Of a stretch of DNA of 10,424 nucleotides, positions 1-7,455 are shown piece after piece; position 1 is the stretch's first letter, and each line of letters starts with the position of its first letter. A program made the position numbers and the translations under genes. The DNA lies in the NCBI GenBank assembly GCA_016293365.1, contig JAEDEK010000067.1:1-10424 (forward strand). Reading direction: 5' to 3'. The notes beneath the pieces were generated by a model. The model had not been told where the DNA came from. It worked only from the letters and a program-made list of their open reading frames with translations, and did not search any database. The DNA is from Bulleidia sp. (lineage in GTDB: Bacteria > Bacillota_I > Bacilli_A > Erysipelotrichales > Erysipelotrichaceae).

Positions 1-1187
1 ATCGTTCCATAACACCAAAGATGCAGGAAGTCAGATACTGTTATCAGTATGTTCTGATCTCCATCAATGAAAAACAGATTTCCATCACCAACAGATATCT
101 GTTCACGGATCTGAACCATTTCCATTTTGTTGTGGAAAAAAGCGAGGAAGGAAAGACAGTTGATTCCGTATCATTAACCATTCACTGCCAGCCAGATGAA
201 ACAGTGGTGATCGATAATCCGTACAATGACATCAATACCGATGTACACACAGCCATCACCCTTCGGATGTTCCGCGACGGTAAGGAATATGCACATCAGC
301 AGTATCTGTATCCATATACAGGAAAAACAGCTGTACCAACAGGTTCAATACGCGTCTACGAAGACTTCCTGAATGTCGGTTTCCATTGTGAAAACACAGA
401 TATCATTTTTTCAAAACAGAAAGGCCTGGTCAGCTGGTGCGTAAACGGCAATCAGCTTGTCCGTGTCCCACTTCGTCCAAACTTCTACCGAGCGCCGGTC
501 AATAATGATGTGGAAAATGGACATGGTTTCCGCTATGGTCAATGGCTTGTCAATTCATTGTATGCAAAGATGATTTACCGTGGCCATACAGTTGATCTCA
601 GCAGTGCCACCATTATCTTTGACTGTTCCCTGCCTTCGATCAGTGATGTATATGTCACAATACAGTATGAGATTTACGCAGATGGATCCATGCGTGTGGA
701 TGTCAGAGTTCCATCGATTCCGGATCAGATCGAAATGCCTTGCTTTGGAGTATTATGGAGAACTTATCCAGAACTTGATCATGTCGATTATATTGGACTT
801 GGCCCGGATGAAAACATGTATGACCGCCATGAAGGCGCCCTGTATGGAAGCTACAGTTACACCGTCGCAGACAATCTGACACCATATCTGTACCCGCAGG
901 AATGTGGTACCAGAACCGGAGTCACACAGTTTACGGTCAGTTCACAAAGCCATGGCATGACATTCACTTCGGATCAGATGGAGTTTTCCGTCCTTCCATA
1001 TACGCCATATGAACTGGAACAGGCAGCCCACATCCATGAACTTCCTGTTCCATACCAGACCGTCATTATGATCAACTCACGCCAGATGGGTGTCGGCGGA
1101 GATAACACATGGGGTGCAAGGACGCACGAAGAATATCTGCTGACTAGACAAGCACATCATCTTTCCTTTACTGTAAAAGCATGGTAG
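1..1187 (+). CDS. Beta-galactosidase (GH2, LacZ type), C-terminal part
   Basis: The reading frame is open from the first base (first whole codon at 3), so the gene begins outside the window; the ATG at 21 is internal. What is present matches the end of LacZ-type enzymes: the start resembles the stretch just after the catalytic barrel (TPKMQEVRYCYQY), followed by the beta-sandwich linker domain and the small-chain domain 5. Recognisable motifs are FYRAPVNND, LGPDENMYDRHEGA, TPYLYPQECGTRTGV and RQMGVGGDNTWG. The Trp codon at 1110-1112 corresponds to Trp999 of E. coli LacZ, which lines the galactose site. The two catalytic glutamates of the family lie in the barrel, outside the window, so activity cannot be judged here. 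By family the enzyme hydrolyses terminal beta-galactosides, probably in the cytoplasm. Substrate range is unknown. No frameshift is seen. Confidence 0.93.
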   Translation, partial: RSITPKMQEVRYCYQYVLISINEKQISITNRYLFTDLNHFHFVVEKSEEGKTVDSVSLTIHCQPDETVVIDNPYNDINTDVHTAITLRMFRDGKEYAHQQYLYPYTGKTAVPTGSIRVYEDFLNVGFHCENTDIIFSKQKGLVSWCVNGNQLVRVPLRPNFYRAPVNNDVENGHGFRYGQWLVNSLYAKMIYRGHTVDLSSATIIFDCSLPSISDVYVTIQYEIYADGSMRVDVRVPSIPDQIEMPCFGVLWRTYPELDHVDYIGLGPDENMYDRHEGALYGSYSYTVADNLTPYLYPQECGTRTGVTQFTVSSQSHGMTFTSDQMEFSVLPYTPYELEQAAHIHELPVPYQTVIMINSRQMGVGGDNTWGARTHEEYLLTRQAHHLSFTVKAW

Positions 1188-1193
1188 TTTACG

Positions 1194-1223
1194 AAAAGCC
1201 GGTTGAATCAGACCGGCTTTTTT
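1194..1223. terminator. Bidirectional Rho-independent terminator
   Basis: A perfect 10-bp stem (1194-1203 with 1212-1221), GC-rich in its centre (GCCGGT/ACCGGC), has an 8-base loop. On the plus strand it ends in six T's, seven bases after the beta-galactosidase stop. On the minus strand the stem is followed by four T's, and it overlaps the stop codon of the convergent hydrolase gene (1222-1224). It therefore probably ends both transcripts, more strongly on the plus strand. Confidence 0.85.
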
Positions 1224-2124
1224 ACTGCATGAATGCTTCTATGATTGTGATGATCTGATCATCCCAGAACTCCGGACCACCATGATCTGCACCATCCAGA
1301 ATATACAGCTGTACATCCTTTCCTAATGACTTCAGTTTCTGATAGATCACAACACTGACACGTGGATTGATGGTGCGGTCCTTGGATCCATGGAACATCA
1401 GCACTTTCGGTAATGGTGTATCGGCATGTACATTGCATTCAACCGACATGTATTCACACAGTTCAGGATGTTCCCGCAGATTGACACCACCCATTGCTTT
1501 CCCTTCCGGACTGTCCGGCAGATGATGATTGGGGGTAGAAGGCATTCCATCATCAAGCATCATGCTGGATGCTCCATAAAAGGAAATAATGCCTCTGACA
1601 TCCGCACTGACCCCATGATACAGATCCGTATCCGCGTCATCCGTAAAAATCTGAGAAAACATCGCAGCATGTCCACCAGAAGAGTCACCACCGACATAAA
1701 CACGGTTCTGATCCACCTTGTATTCTGCTGCATGCAGTTTCATGAACCGAATGGCATTGCGCGTATCAAGAGGCATCGAGGGGAATGGTGCAATCCCGGA
1801 ATGTCTGTATTCCACGATTGCCACAACATACCCCTTCTCAGCAAAGCGGGCAAGCATACCGATCTTGGCACACAGATTCTGAGCGAACCATGCAGAACCC
1901 TGTACATATACAAGACACGGATATTTCAGATCCGCATTGTTTCTGTTCCGGGATGCGGGTATAATGATCTGCAGATGCAGTGTTGTCCCATCCACTGTGG
2001 CATACGGGACATTGGTCCATGTGTATGTACCTGCCTCATCTCCTGTAGTAGGCAGATGGACAACCCCTTCCACAGGTTCATCAAATGAAGGGTATTCTTC
2101 ATAACTCCAGTTTCTGATTTCCAT
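1222..2124 (-). CDS. Alpha/beta-hydrolase (esterase/lipase, BD-FAE/HSL-like)
   Basis: This 300-residue protein has an alpha/beta-hydrolase fold and no signal peptide, so it is probably a cytoplasmic carboxyl-ester hydrolase. The nucleophile elbow is GGDSSGG with Ser148. The likely acid is Asp249 (HGSKDRTINP) and the likely base is His281 (GADHGG). Residues 73-80 (YVQGSAWF) stand where HSL-type esterases have the HGGGW oxyanion motif, so QGSAW replaces it; this form resembles the feruloyl/acetyl-esterase-like (BD-FAE) branch. The start is supported by AGGAG six bases upstream. It lies 54 bases downstream of the GGDEF gene on the same strand, separated by a hairpin terminator. The substrate cannot be told from sequence; acyl or feruloyl esters on glycans would fit the nearby beta-galactosidase, but that is inference. 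Confidence 0.85.
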   Translation of the reverse strand: MEIRNWSYEEYPSFDEPVEGVVHLPTTGDEAGTYTWTNVPYATVDGTTLHLQIIIPASRNRNNADLKYPCLVYVQGSAWFAQNLCAKIGMLARFAEKGYVVAIVEYRHSGIAPFPSMPLDTRNAIRFMKLHAAEYKVDQNRVYVGGDSSGGHAAMFSQIFTDDADTDLYHGVSADVRGIISFYGASSMMLDDGMPSTPNHHLPDSPEGKAMGGVNLREHPELCEYMSVECNVHADTPLPKVLMFHGSKDRTINPRVSVVIYQKLKSLGKDVQLYILDGADHGGPEFWDDQIITIIEAFMQ

Positions 2125-2150
2125 TGTATTCTCCTGTTATATATAGAAAG

Positions 2151-2178
2151 TATTATAAAACGGAGTCATCTGACTCCG
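2151..2178 (-). terminator. Rho-independent terminator after the GGDEF gene
   Basis: A perfect inverted repeat (2161-2168 with 2171-2178, CGGAGTCA/TGACTCCG) begins directly downstream of the TAG stop of the GGDEF gene. On the minus strand it is followed by TTTTATAATA. The T-run is short, so read-through into the hydrolase gene is possible. Confidence 0.65.
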
Positions 2179-3336
2179 CTAGGATAATCCGGCTTTCTTT
2201 TCTTTTTTGATCCGGTAAAGTTCATGATCCGCAATCCGCAGGAAATCCGGAATGTTCTGAATGGTCGTATCATATTCCACACATCCGATGGATGTGGACA
2301 GATGATATTTCGGATCTACGATATCCGGTTTTTTCATATTCCGGTTGAGTTCTTCAATGAATCTGTCCTTTTCTGCTTCATCACTGACTTTCAAAAGTGC
2401 ACAGAATTCATCACCACCATAACGTGCTATCAGGGAATTGTATCCGTCTGCCGTCAGCTTCAGAACATTGGCAAACTGGATCAGCGCACGATCCCCTTCC
2501 AGATGTCCGAGTGTATCATTCAGCTGCTTGAAATTGTCCATATCCATCCATAACAGGAAGATTTTCCTGCAATGACTGTCACCGTTATGGCTTTCCGCAA
2601 TCATTCTGTCCAGATACTGCACAAGGGTTGTCCTGTTATTGATATGTGTCAGACTGTCTGTGGTGATCATAGCATCCAAAGAAGACAGGGATTCCTGAAT
2701 CAATGCAATCGTACCACCAAGACAGATGATGGAAATCCCCGTAAACATTGCCTGCAGAAAACCTGCCAGAAGTGGAAATATGACAAACGTGGATAGGGAT
2801 GTAATTCTGTCATGCAGAACATAGTTTTTCTTTTTTGTTCCCTTATACAGTGCACGGATTCCCATCGCCATGATGTATCCATATGCACCAAGAAGAAGTA
2901 CGGCATACAGAGGTCCCTTGACATAGTTACCGCCTTCATCAATATAGAAAAAGAAGTGATACCGCAGTGTCAGCGGCGTAATAAACAGCAGAAGAATCAA
3001 TGGAATGGAAACCAGTGCTGTTTTCTTTGCGTTACTTAGAATACCGGATTCAATCTGGTATTCCCCATAGAGAAAGGCAAGATAGGAAACAAGGTAGCTA
3101 GCATCAAAAAACAGGATATTCAGTAATCCGGTCATTGTATGAGACAGGATGATCGCATCATTTTCCTGCAGACCTGCAAGCAGATCCAACAGCACATAAA
3201 ACATCACCGCAACAATCAAAGACTGAAAAAGTCTTGCTCCGGTACCGTGATTCAGGGATGAGTTATTTCTGTGGAAAAGGACAGAAAGGATGACAAGACA
3301 GGCAATGTTGTTAATCAGGTAAGTTACAGCGTACAT
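2179..3336 (-). CDS. Membrane-bound GGDEF diguanylate cyclase
   Basis: This 385-residue protein has about six membrane segments in its first 215 residues (roughly 3-21, 36-55, 68-90, 107-125, 141-163, 181-214) and then a GGDEF domain (about 222-385). The domain has TDSLTHINNR at 226-235, the metal-site motif DMDNFK at 265-270 and an intact RYGGDEF with GGDEF at 307-311. It should make cyclic di-GMP from two GTP at the inner membrane face, with the N-terminal region probably sensing a signal. The RxxD inhibition site, expected ending five residues before GGDEF, is absent (GYNS there). I chose the ATG at 3336 because AAAGGA lies seven bases upstream. A longer reading from an ATG at 3405 has no binding site and lies only one base past the promoter -10 box. 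No phosphodiesterase or c-di-GMP effector gene is visible nearby. Confidence 0.88.
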   Translation of the reverse strand: MYAVTYLINNIACLVILSVLFHRNNSSLNHGTGARLFQSLIVAVMFYVLLDLLAGLQENDAIILSHTMTGLLNILFFDASYLVSYLAFLYGEYQIESGILSNAKKTALVSIPLILLLFITPLTLRYHFFFYIDEGGNYVKGPLYAVLLLGAYGYIMAMGIRALYKGTKKKNYVLHDRITSLSTFVIFPLLAGFLQAMFTGISIICLGGTIALIQESLSSLDAMITTDSLTHINNRTTLVQYLDRMIAESHNGDSHCRKIFLLWMDMDNFKQLNDTLGHLEGDRALIQFANVLKLTADGYNSLIARYGGDEFCALLKVSDEAEKDRFIEELNRNMKKPDIVDPKYHLSTSIGCVEYDTTIQNIPDFLRIADHELYRIKKEKKAGLS

Positions 3337-3343
3337 ATTGTTT

Positions 3344-3349
3344 TCCTTT
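3344..3349 (-). promoter_or_regulatory. Ribosome binding site setting the GGDEF start
   Basis: AAAGGA (minus strand) lies seven bases before the ATG at 3336. It supports this start over the ATG 69 bases upstream. Confidence 0.7.
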
Positions 3350-3406
3350 CTAAGTATTCTGGAAAATGCCATAAAACTCACATTCGTCCATACCCCGATT
3401 TCCATT

Positions 3407-3435
3407 ATTATAAACGAGTCATTTTATTCTGTCAT
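3407..3435 (-). promoter_or_regulatory. Sigma-A-type promoter of the GGDEF gene
   Basis: On the minus strand, ATGACA (3430-3435) and a perfect TATAAT (3407-3412) are separated by 17 bases. Transcription would start near 3400, giving a leader of about 64 bases before the ATG at 3336. Just upstream is an AT-rich stretch holding the 16-bp palindrome TATATATTAATATATA (3445-3460), placed like an UP element. Confidence 0.7.
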
Positions 3436-3444
3436 GGCAAATTG

Positions 3445-3460
3445 TATATATTAATATATA
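3445..3460. repeat. 16-bp AT palindrome upstream of the GGDEF promoter
   Basis: TATATATTAATATATA is a perfect palindrome nine bases upstream of the -35 box at 3430-3435. It could act as an UP element for RNA polymerase or as an operator; alternating AT sequence also forms palindromes by chance. The rest of the gap to the suf terminator (about 3461-3537) shows no gene or clear signal. Confidence 0.4.
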
Positions 3461-3537
3461 TTTGAAAAAGAAATCATTTACCATTGAAAATACAGATCAT
3501 TACTCATATCAGCTTGCTTATTCCGACATAACTAAGC

Positions 3538-3570
3538 AAAAAAAGAAGAATATGTTTCCATACTCCTCTT
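3538..3570 (-). terminator. Rho-independent terminator of the suf operon
   Basis: On the minus strand, 12 paired positions (3559-3570 with 3543-3554, including two G-T pairs) close a GAAA tetraloop and run into a stretch of T's (3538-3544). The upstream arm overlaps the sufB TAA stop (3569-3571), so the operon ends immediately after sufB. Confidence 0.88.
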
Positions 3571-4981
3571 ATCCGATTGAATCAGACATGTCAATCTTCA
3601 GCAGCTGATTCAGCTCAACTGCATATTCCATTGGAAGCTCTCGTGTGAAAGGTTCCAGGAATCCCATGATGATCATTTCAGTAGCCTGTTGTTCTGACAG
3701 ACCCCTGCTCATCAGATAGAACAGTTCCTCTTCAGAAATACGGGATACCTTGGCTTCATGTTCAATCATGGATGTGCTGTTATGATTGACGTTCAGCGGA
3801 ATCGTATCACTGCGTGAACGGTTGTCAAGAATCAGTGTATCACATTCAATCTTGGCACGGGATCCATCCGCCTTCGGTCCCATTGTAATCCAGTCACGGA
3901 AATTCGTAACACCGCCATTTCGTGAAATGGATTTGGATACAATACTTGAGCTTGTATGCGGTGCAAGATGAATCATCTTGGCACCTGTATCCTGATACTG
4001 GTTTTTTGAGCCGACCGCAATGGATACACATAAGCCTCTTGCATATTCGCCAGCCAGAATGCAGGCAGGATATTTCATGGAGATACGGGAACCGATGTTA
4101 CCATCAATCCATTCCATCGTTCCTCCCTCTTCCACCTTTGCACGTTTTGTGACAAGGTTGAGAATATTGCCTGACCAGTTCTGTACAGAAGAATAGCGGC
4201 ATTTCGCACCCTTTCCAACAAATACCTCAACTACACCTGCATGCATGGAATCCTTTGAATACTGAGGGGCCGTACAGCCTTCCACATAGGAGCATTCCGC
4301 TCCATCATCTACGATGATAATCGAACGTTCAAACTGCCCCATTGCCTCGGAATTGATTCTGAAGTACGACTGCAGAGGTTTTTCCACCTTCACTCCCTTT
4401 GGCACATAGATGAAGGAACCACCGGACCACACTGCAGAATTCAATGCGGCCAGCTTGTTATCACTTGGCGGTACGATCGTGGAAAAGTATTTCCGGAAAA
4501 GATCCGGATATTCTCGAAGAGCAGAGTCAATATCCAGGAAGATGACTCCCTTGGAAACAAGTTCATCCAGCATGTTATGATAAACGGCTTCAGATTCATA
4601 CTGGGTTGTGACGCCTGCCAGATACTTTCTTTCCGCCTCTGGAATACCTAGTTTTTCGAATGTATTCTTAACTTCCTGAGGAACATCATCCCAGCTTCTT
4701 TCGGATTCTTCTGACACCTTTCTGTAATAGGTAAAGTCCTGGAAATCGATTTCGGAAAGATCCGGTCCCCATTCAGGCATCGGCATCTTTTCAAATGTAT
4801 GATAAGCCTTTACTCTGTATTCACACATCCATTCCGGTTCGTTTTTATAAGCGGAAATCTGACGGACAACCTGCTCATTCAGACCTTTTCCTGTATCGAT
4901 GACAGCCTGAATATCATCATGGAAACCGTATCTGTATTCATCCTGGGAAGCAAGAATTTCGCTGTTGTTCTGATCTGCCAT
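3569..4981 (-). CDS. sufB: Fe-S cluster assembly scaffold SufB
   Basis: SufB is the main scaffold of the SufBCD complex and builds Fe-S clusters in the cytoplasm. The 470 residues are full length for the family and colinear with it: an N-terminal helical region (DEYRYGFHDD, WMCEYRVKAY), a beta-helix core (about 180-370: AVWSGGSFIYVPKGV, VEGCTAPQYSKDS, SSVQNWSGNILNLVTKRA) and a C-terminal helical part (IEHEAKVSRISEEELFYLMS). Cys236 (EGCTAP) and Cys380 (KIECDTL) are candidate sulfur or cluster ligands. I chose the ATG at 4981, which shares its A with the sufU TGA stop (TGATG) and has GAGGAG five bases upstream. A GTG one codon earlier would sit only two bases from that site. It is the last gene of the operon and is probably translationally coupled to sufU. 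Confidence 0.96.
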   Translation of the reverse strand: MADQNNSEILASQDEYRYGFHDDIQAVIDTGKGLNEQVVRQISAYKNEPEWMCEYRVKAYHTFEKMPMPEWGPDLSEIDFQDFTYYRKVSEESERSWDDVPQEVKNTFEKLGIPEAERKYLAGVTTQYESEAVYHNMLDELVSKGVIFLDIDSALREYPDLFRKYFSTIVPPSDNKLAALNSAVWSGGSFIYVPKGVKVEKPLQSYFRINSEAMGQFERSIIIVDDGAECSYVEGCTAPQYSKDSMHAGVVEVFVGKGAKCRYSSVQNWSGNILNLVTKRAKVEEGGTMEWIDGNIGSRISMKYPACILAGEYARGLCVSIAVGSKNQYQDTGAKMIHLAPHTSSSIVSKSISRNGGVTNFRDWITMGPKADGSRAKIECDTLILDNRSRSDTIPLNVNHNSTSMIEHEAKVSRISEEELFYLMSRGLSEQQATEMIIMGFLEPFTRELPMEYAVELNQLLKIDMSDSIG

Positions 4982-5433
4982 CACTTCTCCTCACTTTCCT
5001 CTATCATCTGTGTCATCGCCTTCCATCCGATGGTTGCACATTTGATCCGGTTGGCCTGACGATATACATTCTTCATGGCAACCGCTTCATCCAGCATCTG
5101 TTCATCATATGGCCTGCCATCTGTCATGTTCATATATTCATGGATGATTTCTTTCGCTTCTGTAACGGTTTTGCCGATCAGCAGATCTGTCATCATGGAT
5201 GTGGACGCAGTGGAAATGGTACAGGCAACACCATCAAAACGGATGTCTTTGATGATTCCATCTTCAATGACAGACTGAACGGTAATATCGTCAATACAGC
5301 TGTCAGATGCCATATGGACACTTCTGAAGGTACCTTCATGCATCAAATGATGATTGTGCGGATACTGATAATGATCCAGGATCAGTTCTCTCAGGACTTC
5401 CGGATCCGCTAATAATGACTTTTCATTTTCCAT
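4981..5433 (-). CDS. sufU: Zinc-dependent sulfurtransferase SufU
   Basis: SufU accepts sulfur from the SufS persulfide through a zinc-bound cysteine and passes it to the SufBCD scaffold. The 150 residues match the family. Its probable zinc ligands are present: Cys46 and Asp48 (SCIDD), Cys71 (GVACTISTAS) and Cys132 (RIKCATIGWKA), equivalent to Cys41, Asp43, Cys66 and Cys128 of Bacillus subtilis SufU. The usual NPxCGD sequence reads SDSCIDD here, so the Asn-Pro and the Gly between the two ligands are changed. The insert around residues 100-120 (DGRPYDEQML) is a SufU trait that IscU lacks. The start has AGGAGGT five bases upstream, which overlaps the sufS stop codon. It lies between sufS and sufB, the normal Bacillota position. 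Confidence 0.94.
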   Translation of the reverse strand: MENEKSLLADPEVLRELILDHYQYPHNHHLMHEGTFRSVHMASDSCIDDITVQSVIEDGIIKDIRFDGVACTISTASTSMMTDLLIGKTVTEAKEIIHEYMNMTDGRPYDEQMLDEAVAMKNVYRQANRIKCATIGWKAMTQMIEESEEK

Positions 5434-5443
5434 ATGTTACCTC

Positions 5444-6661
5444 CTAGAAGAATATGCCTACCGCATTTTCCAATGAAATCTGAGAAGCTGCCTCAACAAA
5501 GCGATCAACTTCCTCTTTCGTATTATAAAAGTACAGAGATGCGCGGATGCTCTGATCCGTACCGGTGATCTCATGCAGAATCTTGGCACAGTGGTTACCG
5601 GACCTGACGGCGATGTTACGGCTGGCCAGATAGCCTGCTGCATCCTGTGCAAAGACCCCTTTTGCGTTGAAGGTGATCGGGCCGGAAGCGTTATCCGGAT
5701 TAAGCAGTTCAATATTGTCCAGTTCCTTCATTCTGCTGCAGAAATAGGCTCGCAGCTGTTTTTCATAGGCTTCAATCTCATCCATGCCGATTTCCATCAG
5801 ATAGTCGATTGCTGCATCCATACCGATCACACCTTCGATATTCGGTGTACCGGCTTCAAAACGAATCGGAGGATTCTTATAGATTACTTCGCCATCCTTA
5901 TTAAAGCGGGCATTCATATCTCCCCCTTCAAATACCGGGACAAGATCATTGAGCAGCTGTTTTTTTCCATACAGGACGCCAACTCCTCCAGGGCCACACA
6001 TCTTATGTGCTGAAAAGCCATAGAAATCAACATCCAGATCTTTCACGTCCACTTTCATGTGGGGAACAGCCTGTGCACCATCCACTACAACAAGTGCACC
6101 ATAGCGATGGGCAATCTGCGTGATTTCTCTGATCGGATTTACTGATCCAAGCACATTTGTCACATGTGCCAGTGCGACAATTCTGACACCTTCATGCATT
6201 GCCTTTTCAAAATCTTCAATGGAGATATTGGCCTGAGCATCCGTTGGTACATATTCAATTCTGACACCTTTTGCGTGTGACAGAGCAAACCATGGCAGCA
6301 GATCACTGGCATGTTCTGCCATTGAAGTCAGGATAACATCTCCTGGTTTCAGTGTATGTGCAAGTCCGAGGGCTACCTGATTGAGGGAATGGGAGATGTT
6401 ATGTGTATAGATTACTTCATCCCCCTGGCATCCGATCAGTGCAGCCACCTTCTTTCTGACACCATCATATAATCTGTCATTCAATGCGGCTATCTCATAG
6501 TCTCCACGATGCACATTGGATGTATGATGCGTATAGAAAGATGTCACAGCATCAATCACACACTGCGGTTTCAAAGATGTAGCCGCAGAATCAAAATAGA
6601 TCAGTTCAGGATGATTGGTCAGCATCGGAAAGTCATGGCGGATCTTATCAATATCAATCAT
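5444..6661 (-). CDS. sufS: Cysteine desulfurase SufS
   Basis: SufS is a PLP enzyme that removes sulfur from L-cysteine, giving alanine and an enzyme persulfide for SufU. The 405 residues show the class-V aminotransferase fold of group II desulfurases: YFDSAATSLKP at 22-32, His117 (AEHASDLLPW) stacking on PLP, Asp194 and Gln197 (VVDGAQAVPH), the PLP lysine Lys220 (SAHKMCGPGG) and the catalytic Cys358 (VRSGNHCAK). Most relatives read EHHSN or similar where this one has EHASD, a mild change. The ATG overlaps the sufD stop by four bases (ATGA). Its best ribosome binding site (AAGGAGAT) is about nine bases upstream, inside the end of sufD, so the two genes are probably coupled. The next gene, sufU, starts 10 bases after the stop. 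Confidence 0.96.
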   Translation of the reverse strand: MIDIDKIRHDFPMLTNHPELIYFDSAATSLKPQCVIDAVTSFYTHHTSNVHRGDYEIAALNDRLYDGVRKKVAALIGCQGDEVIYTHNISHSLNQVALGLAHTLKPGDVILTSMAEHASDLLPWFALSHAKGVRIEYVPTDAQANISIEDFEKAMHEGVRIVALAHVTNVLGSVNPIREITQIAHRYGALVVVDGAQAVPHMKVDVKDLDVDFYGFSAHKMCGPGGVGVLYGKKQLLNDLVPVFEGGDMNARFNKDGEVIYKNPPIRFEAGTPNIEGVIGMDAAIDYLMEIGMDEIEAYEKQLRAYFCSRMKELDNIELLNPDNASGPITFNAKGVFAQDAAGYLASRNIAVRSGNHCAKILHEITGTDQSIRASLYFYNTKEEVDRFVEAASQISLENAVGIFF

Positions 6662-7455
6662 AATGCTGCCATCTCCTTTTCCAGCTGTTCCCGCAGTTTT
6701 TCTCTGAGGGTTTCATCTTTGATCGTATCTGCAATCGGAAGCAGATAACCTGTGGAAATCAATGAAATGCACTGGGACATGGTCAGACCTCTTGTCTGCA
6801 TGTAATACAGATGATCCGGATCCACACTGCCCATGCTCATGGCATGGGATGCCTGTACATCATCTTCATCAATCAGCAGCTCCGGTACAATTGTGGCATG
6901 CTGATCTTCTTCAAAACTGAGTGCACGGGATGTCTGATGAGACTGTGATCCATGCGCACCTTTGACGATTTTACCGACCGCATCAATATTCAGATGACCG
7001 CCCTTCATCATAACTGCAAAGTTTTTCATATTTCCGGTTGTATGTGGTGCGAAGTTGATGACTTCCATCACATATTCCTTGTTTTCTCTGACTAAAGATG
7101 CACTGGAAACAAGCGCATTGGCACCCTGCTGACGCAGTGCAACCTGAACATGACGCTTCATGGATGCATCATTGACTTCTCCATAGGCAACCGAAAGATC
7201 ACCATCAGCAAGCACTTCATGATGTTCTTCCACATCCAGATGTGCTGCTGTTTCATTCCAGAAAAGGAAGGATACATGCTTCCCTGCTTCTGTAAAGGTA
7301 TCGATCTTCAACGATCTGCATGCGACAATCCGTACAAATACCTCACAGTCGATATGCGCTGTAAAGGTCAGGTGAAGATGACGGATTGCATCAATGACGA
7401 TTTCATTCAACCCTTCATGCAGGATGATATCTTCATTACAACGGATGGTCTTCAT
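6658..7455 (-). CDS. sufD: Short SufD-like Fe-S scaffold protein
   Basis: SufD pairs with SufB in the SufBC2D scaffold and helps iron entry. This protein has 265 residues; SufD is usually about 420-440, so the N-terminal helical region and perhaps part of the first beta-helix turns are missing. The core and C-terminus are clear: NFAPHTTGNMKNFAVM, HGSQSHQTSRALSF, DEDDVQASHAMSMGSVD and LYYMQTRGL. His204 (QASHA) probably corresponds to E. coli SufD His360, which is needed for assembly; a Cys two residues before it in E. coli is Ala here. The chosen ATG at 7455 overlaps the sufC stop by four bases (ATGA). An in-frame ATG at 7494 would add only 13 residues (four of them Cys) and lies inside sufC. 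Upstream sequence is sufC, not a lost sufD part, so this is not a simple frameshift. Confidence 0.88.
   Translation of the reverse strand: MKTIRCNEDIILHEGLNEIVIDAIRHLHLTFTAHIDCEVFVRIVACRSLKIDTFTEAGKHVSFLFWNETAAHLDVEEHHEVLADGDLSVAYGEVNDASMKRHVQVALRQQGANALVSSASLVRENKEYVMEVINFAPHTTGNMKNFAVMMKGGHLNIDAVGKIVKGAHGSQSHQTSRALSFEEDQHATIVPELLIDEDDVQASHAMSMGSVDPDHLYYMQTRGLTMSQCISLISTGYLLPIADTIKDETLREKLREQLEKEMAAL

Noticed and set aside
1426..2088. A 220-codon open frame on the plus strand opposite the hydrolase gene
   Set aside because: It is antisense to a gene with a complete catalytic triad, has no recognisable domain, and its composition (many Arg, His, Ile, Cys) is that of a shadow frame.
2152..2157. 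TATAAT on the minus strand as a promoter for the hydrolase gene
   Set aside because: No -35 match at 16-18 bases upstream and no extended -10 (TG); the bases are also the T-run of the preceding terminator. A promoter here is possible but not supported.
3337..3405. Longer N-terminus of the GGDEF protein from the ATG at 3405
   Set aside because: This ATG lies only one base past the -10 box, so it would fall at or before the transcript start, and it has no ribosome binding site; the ATG at 3336 has one.
4982..4984. GTG start for sufB one codon upstream of the ATG
   Set aside because: It would leave only two bases after the AGGAG site, against five for the ATG at 4981.
5573..6013. A 146-codon open frame on the plus strand opposite sufS
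   Set aside because: It is fully antisense to conserved sufS sequence, with no ribosome binding site or family resemblance.
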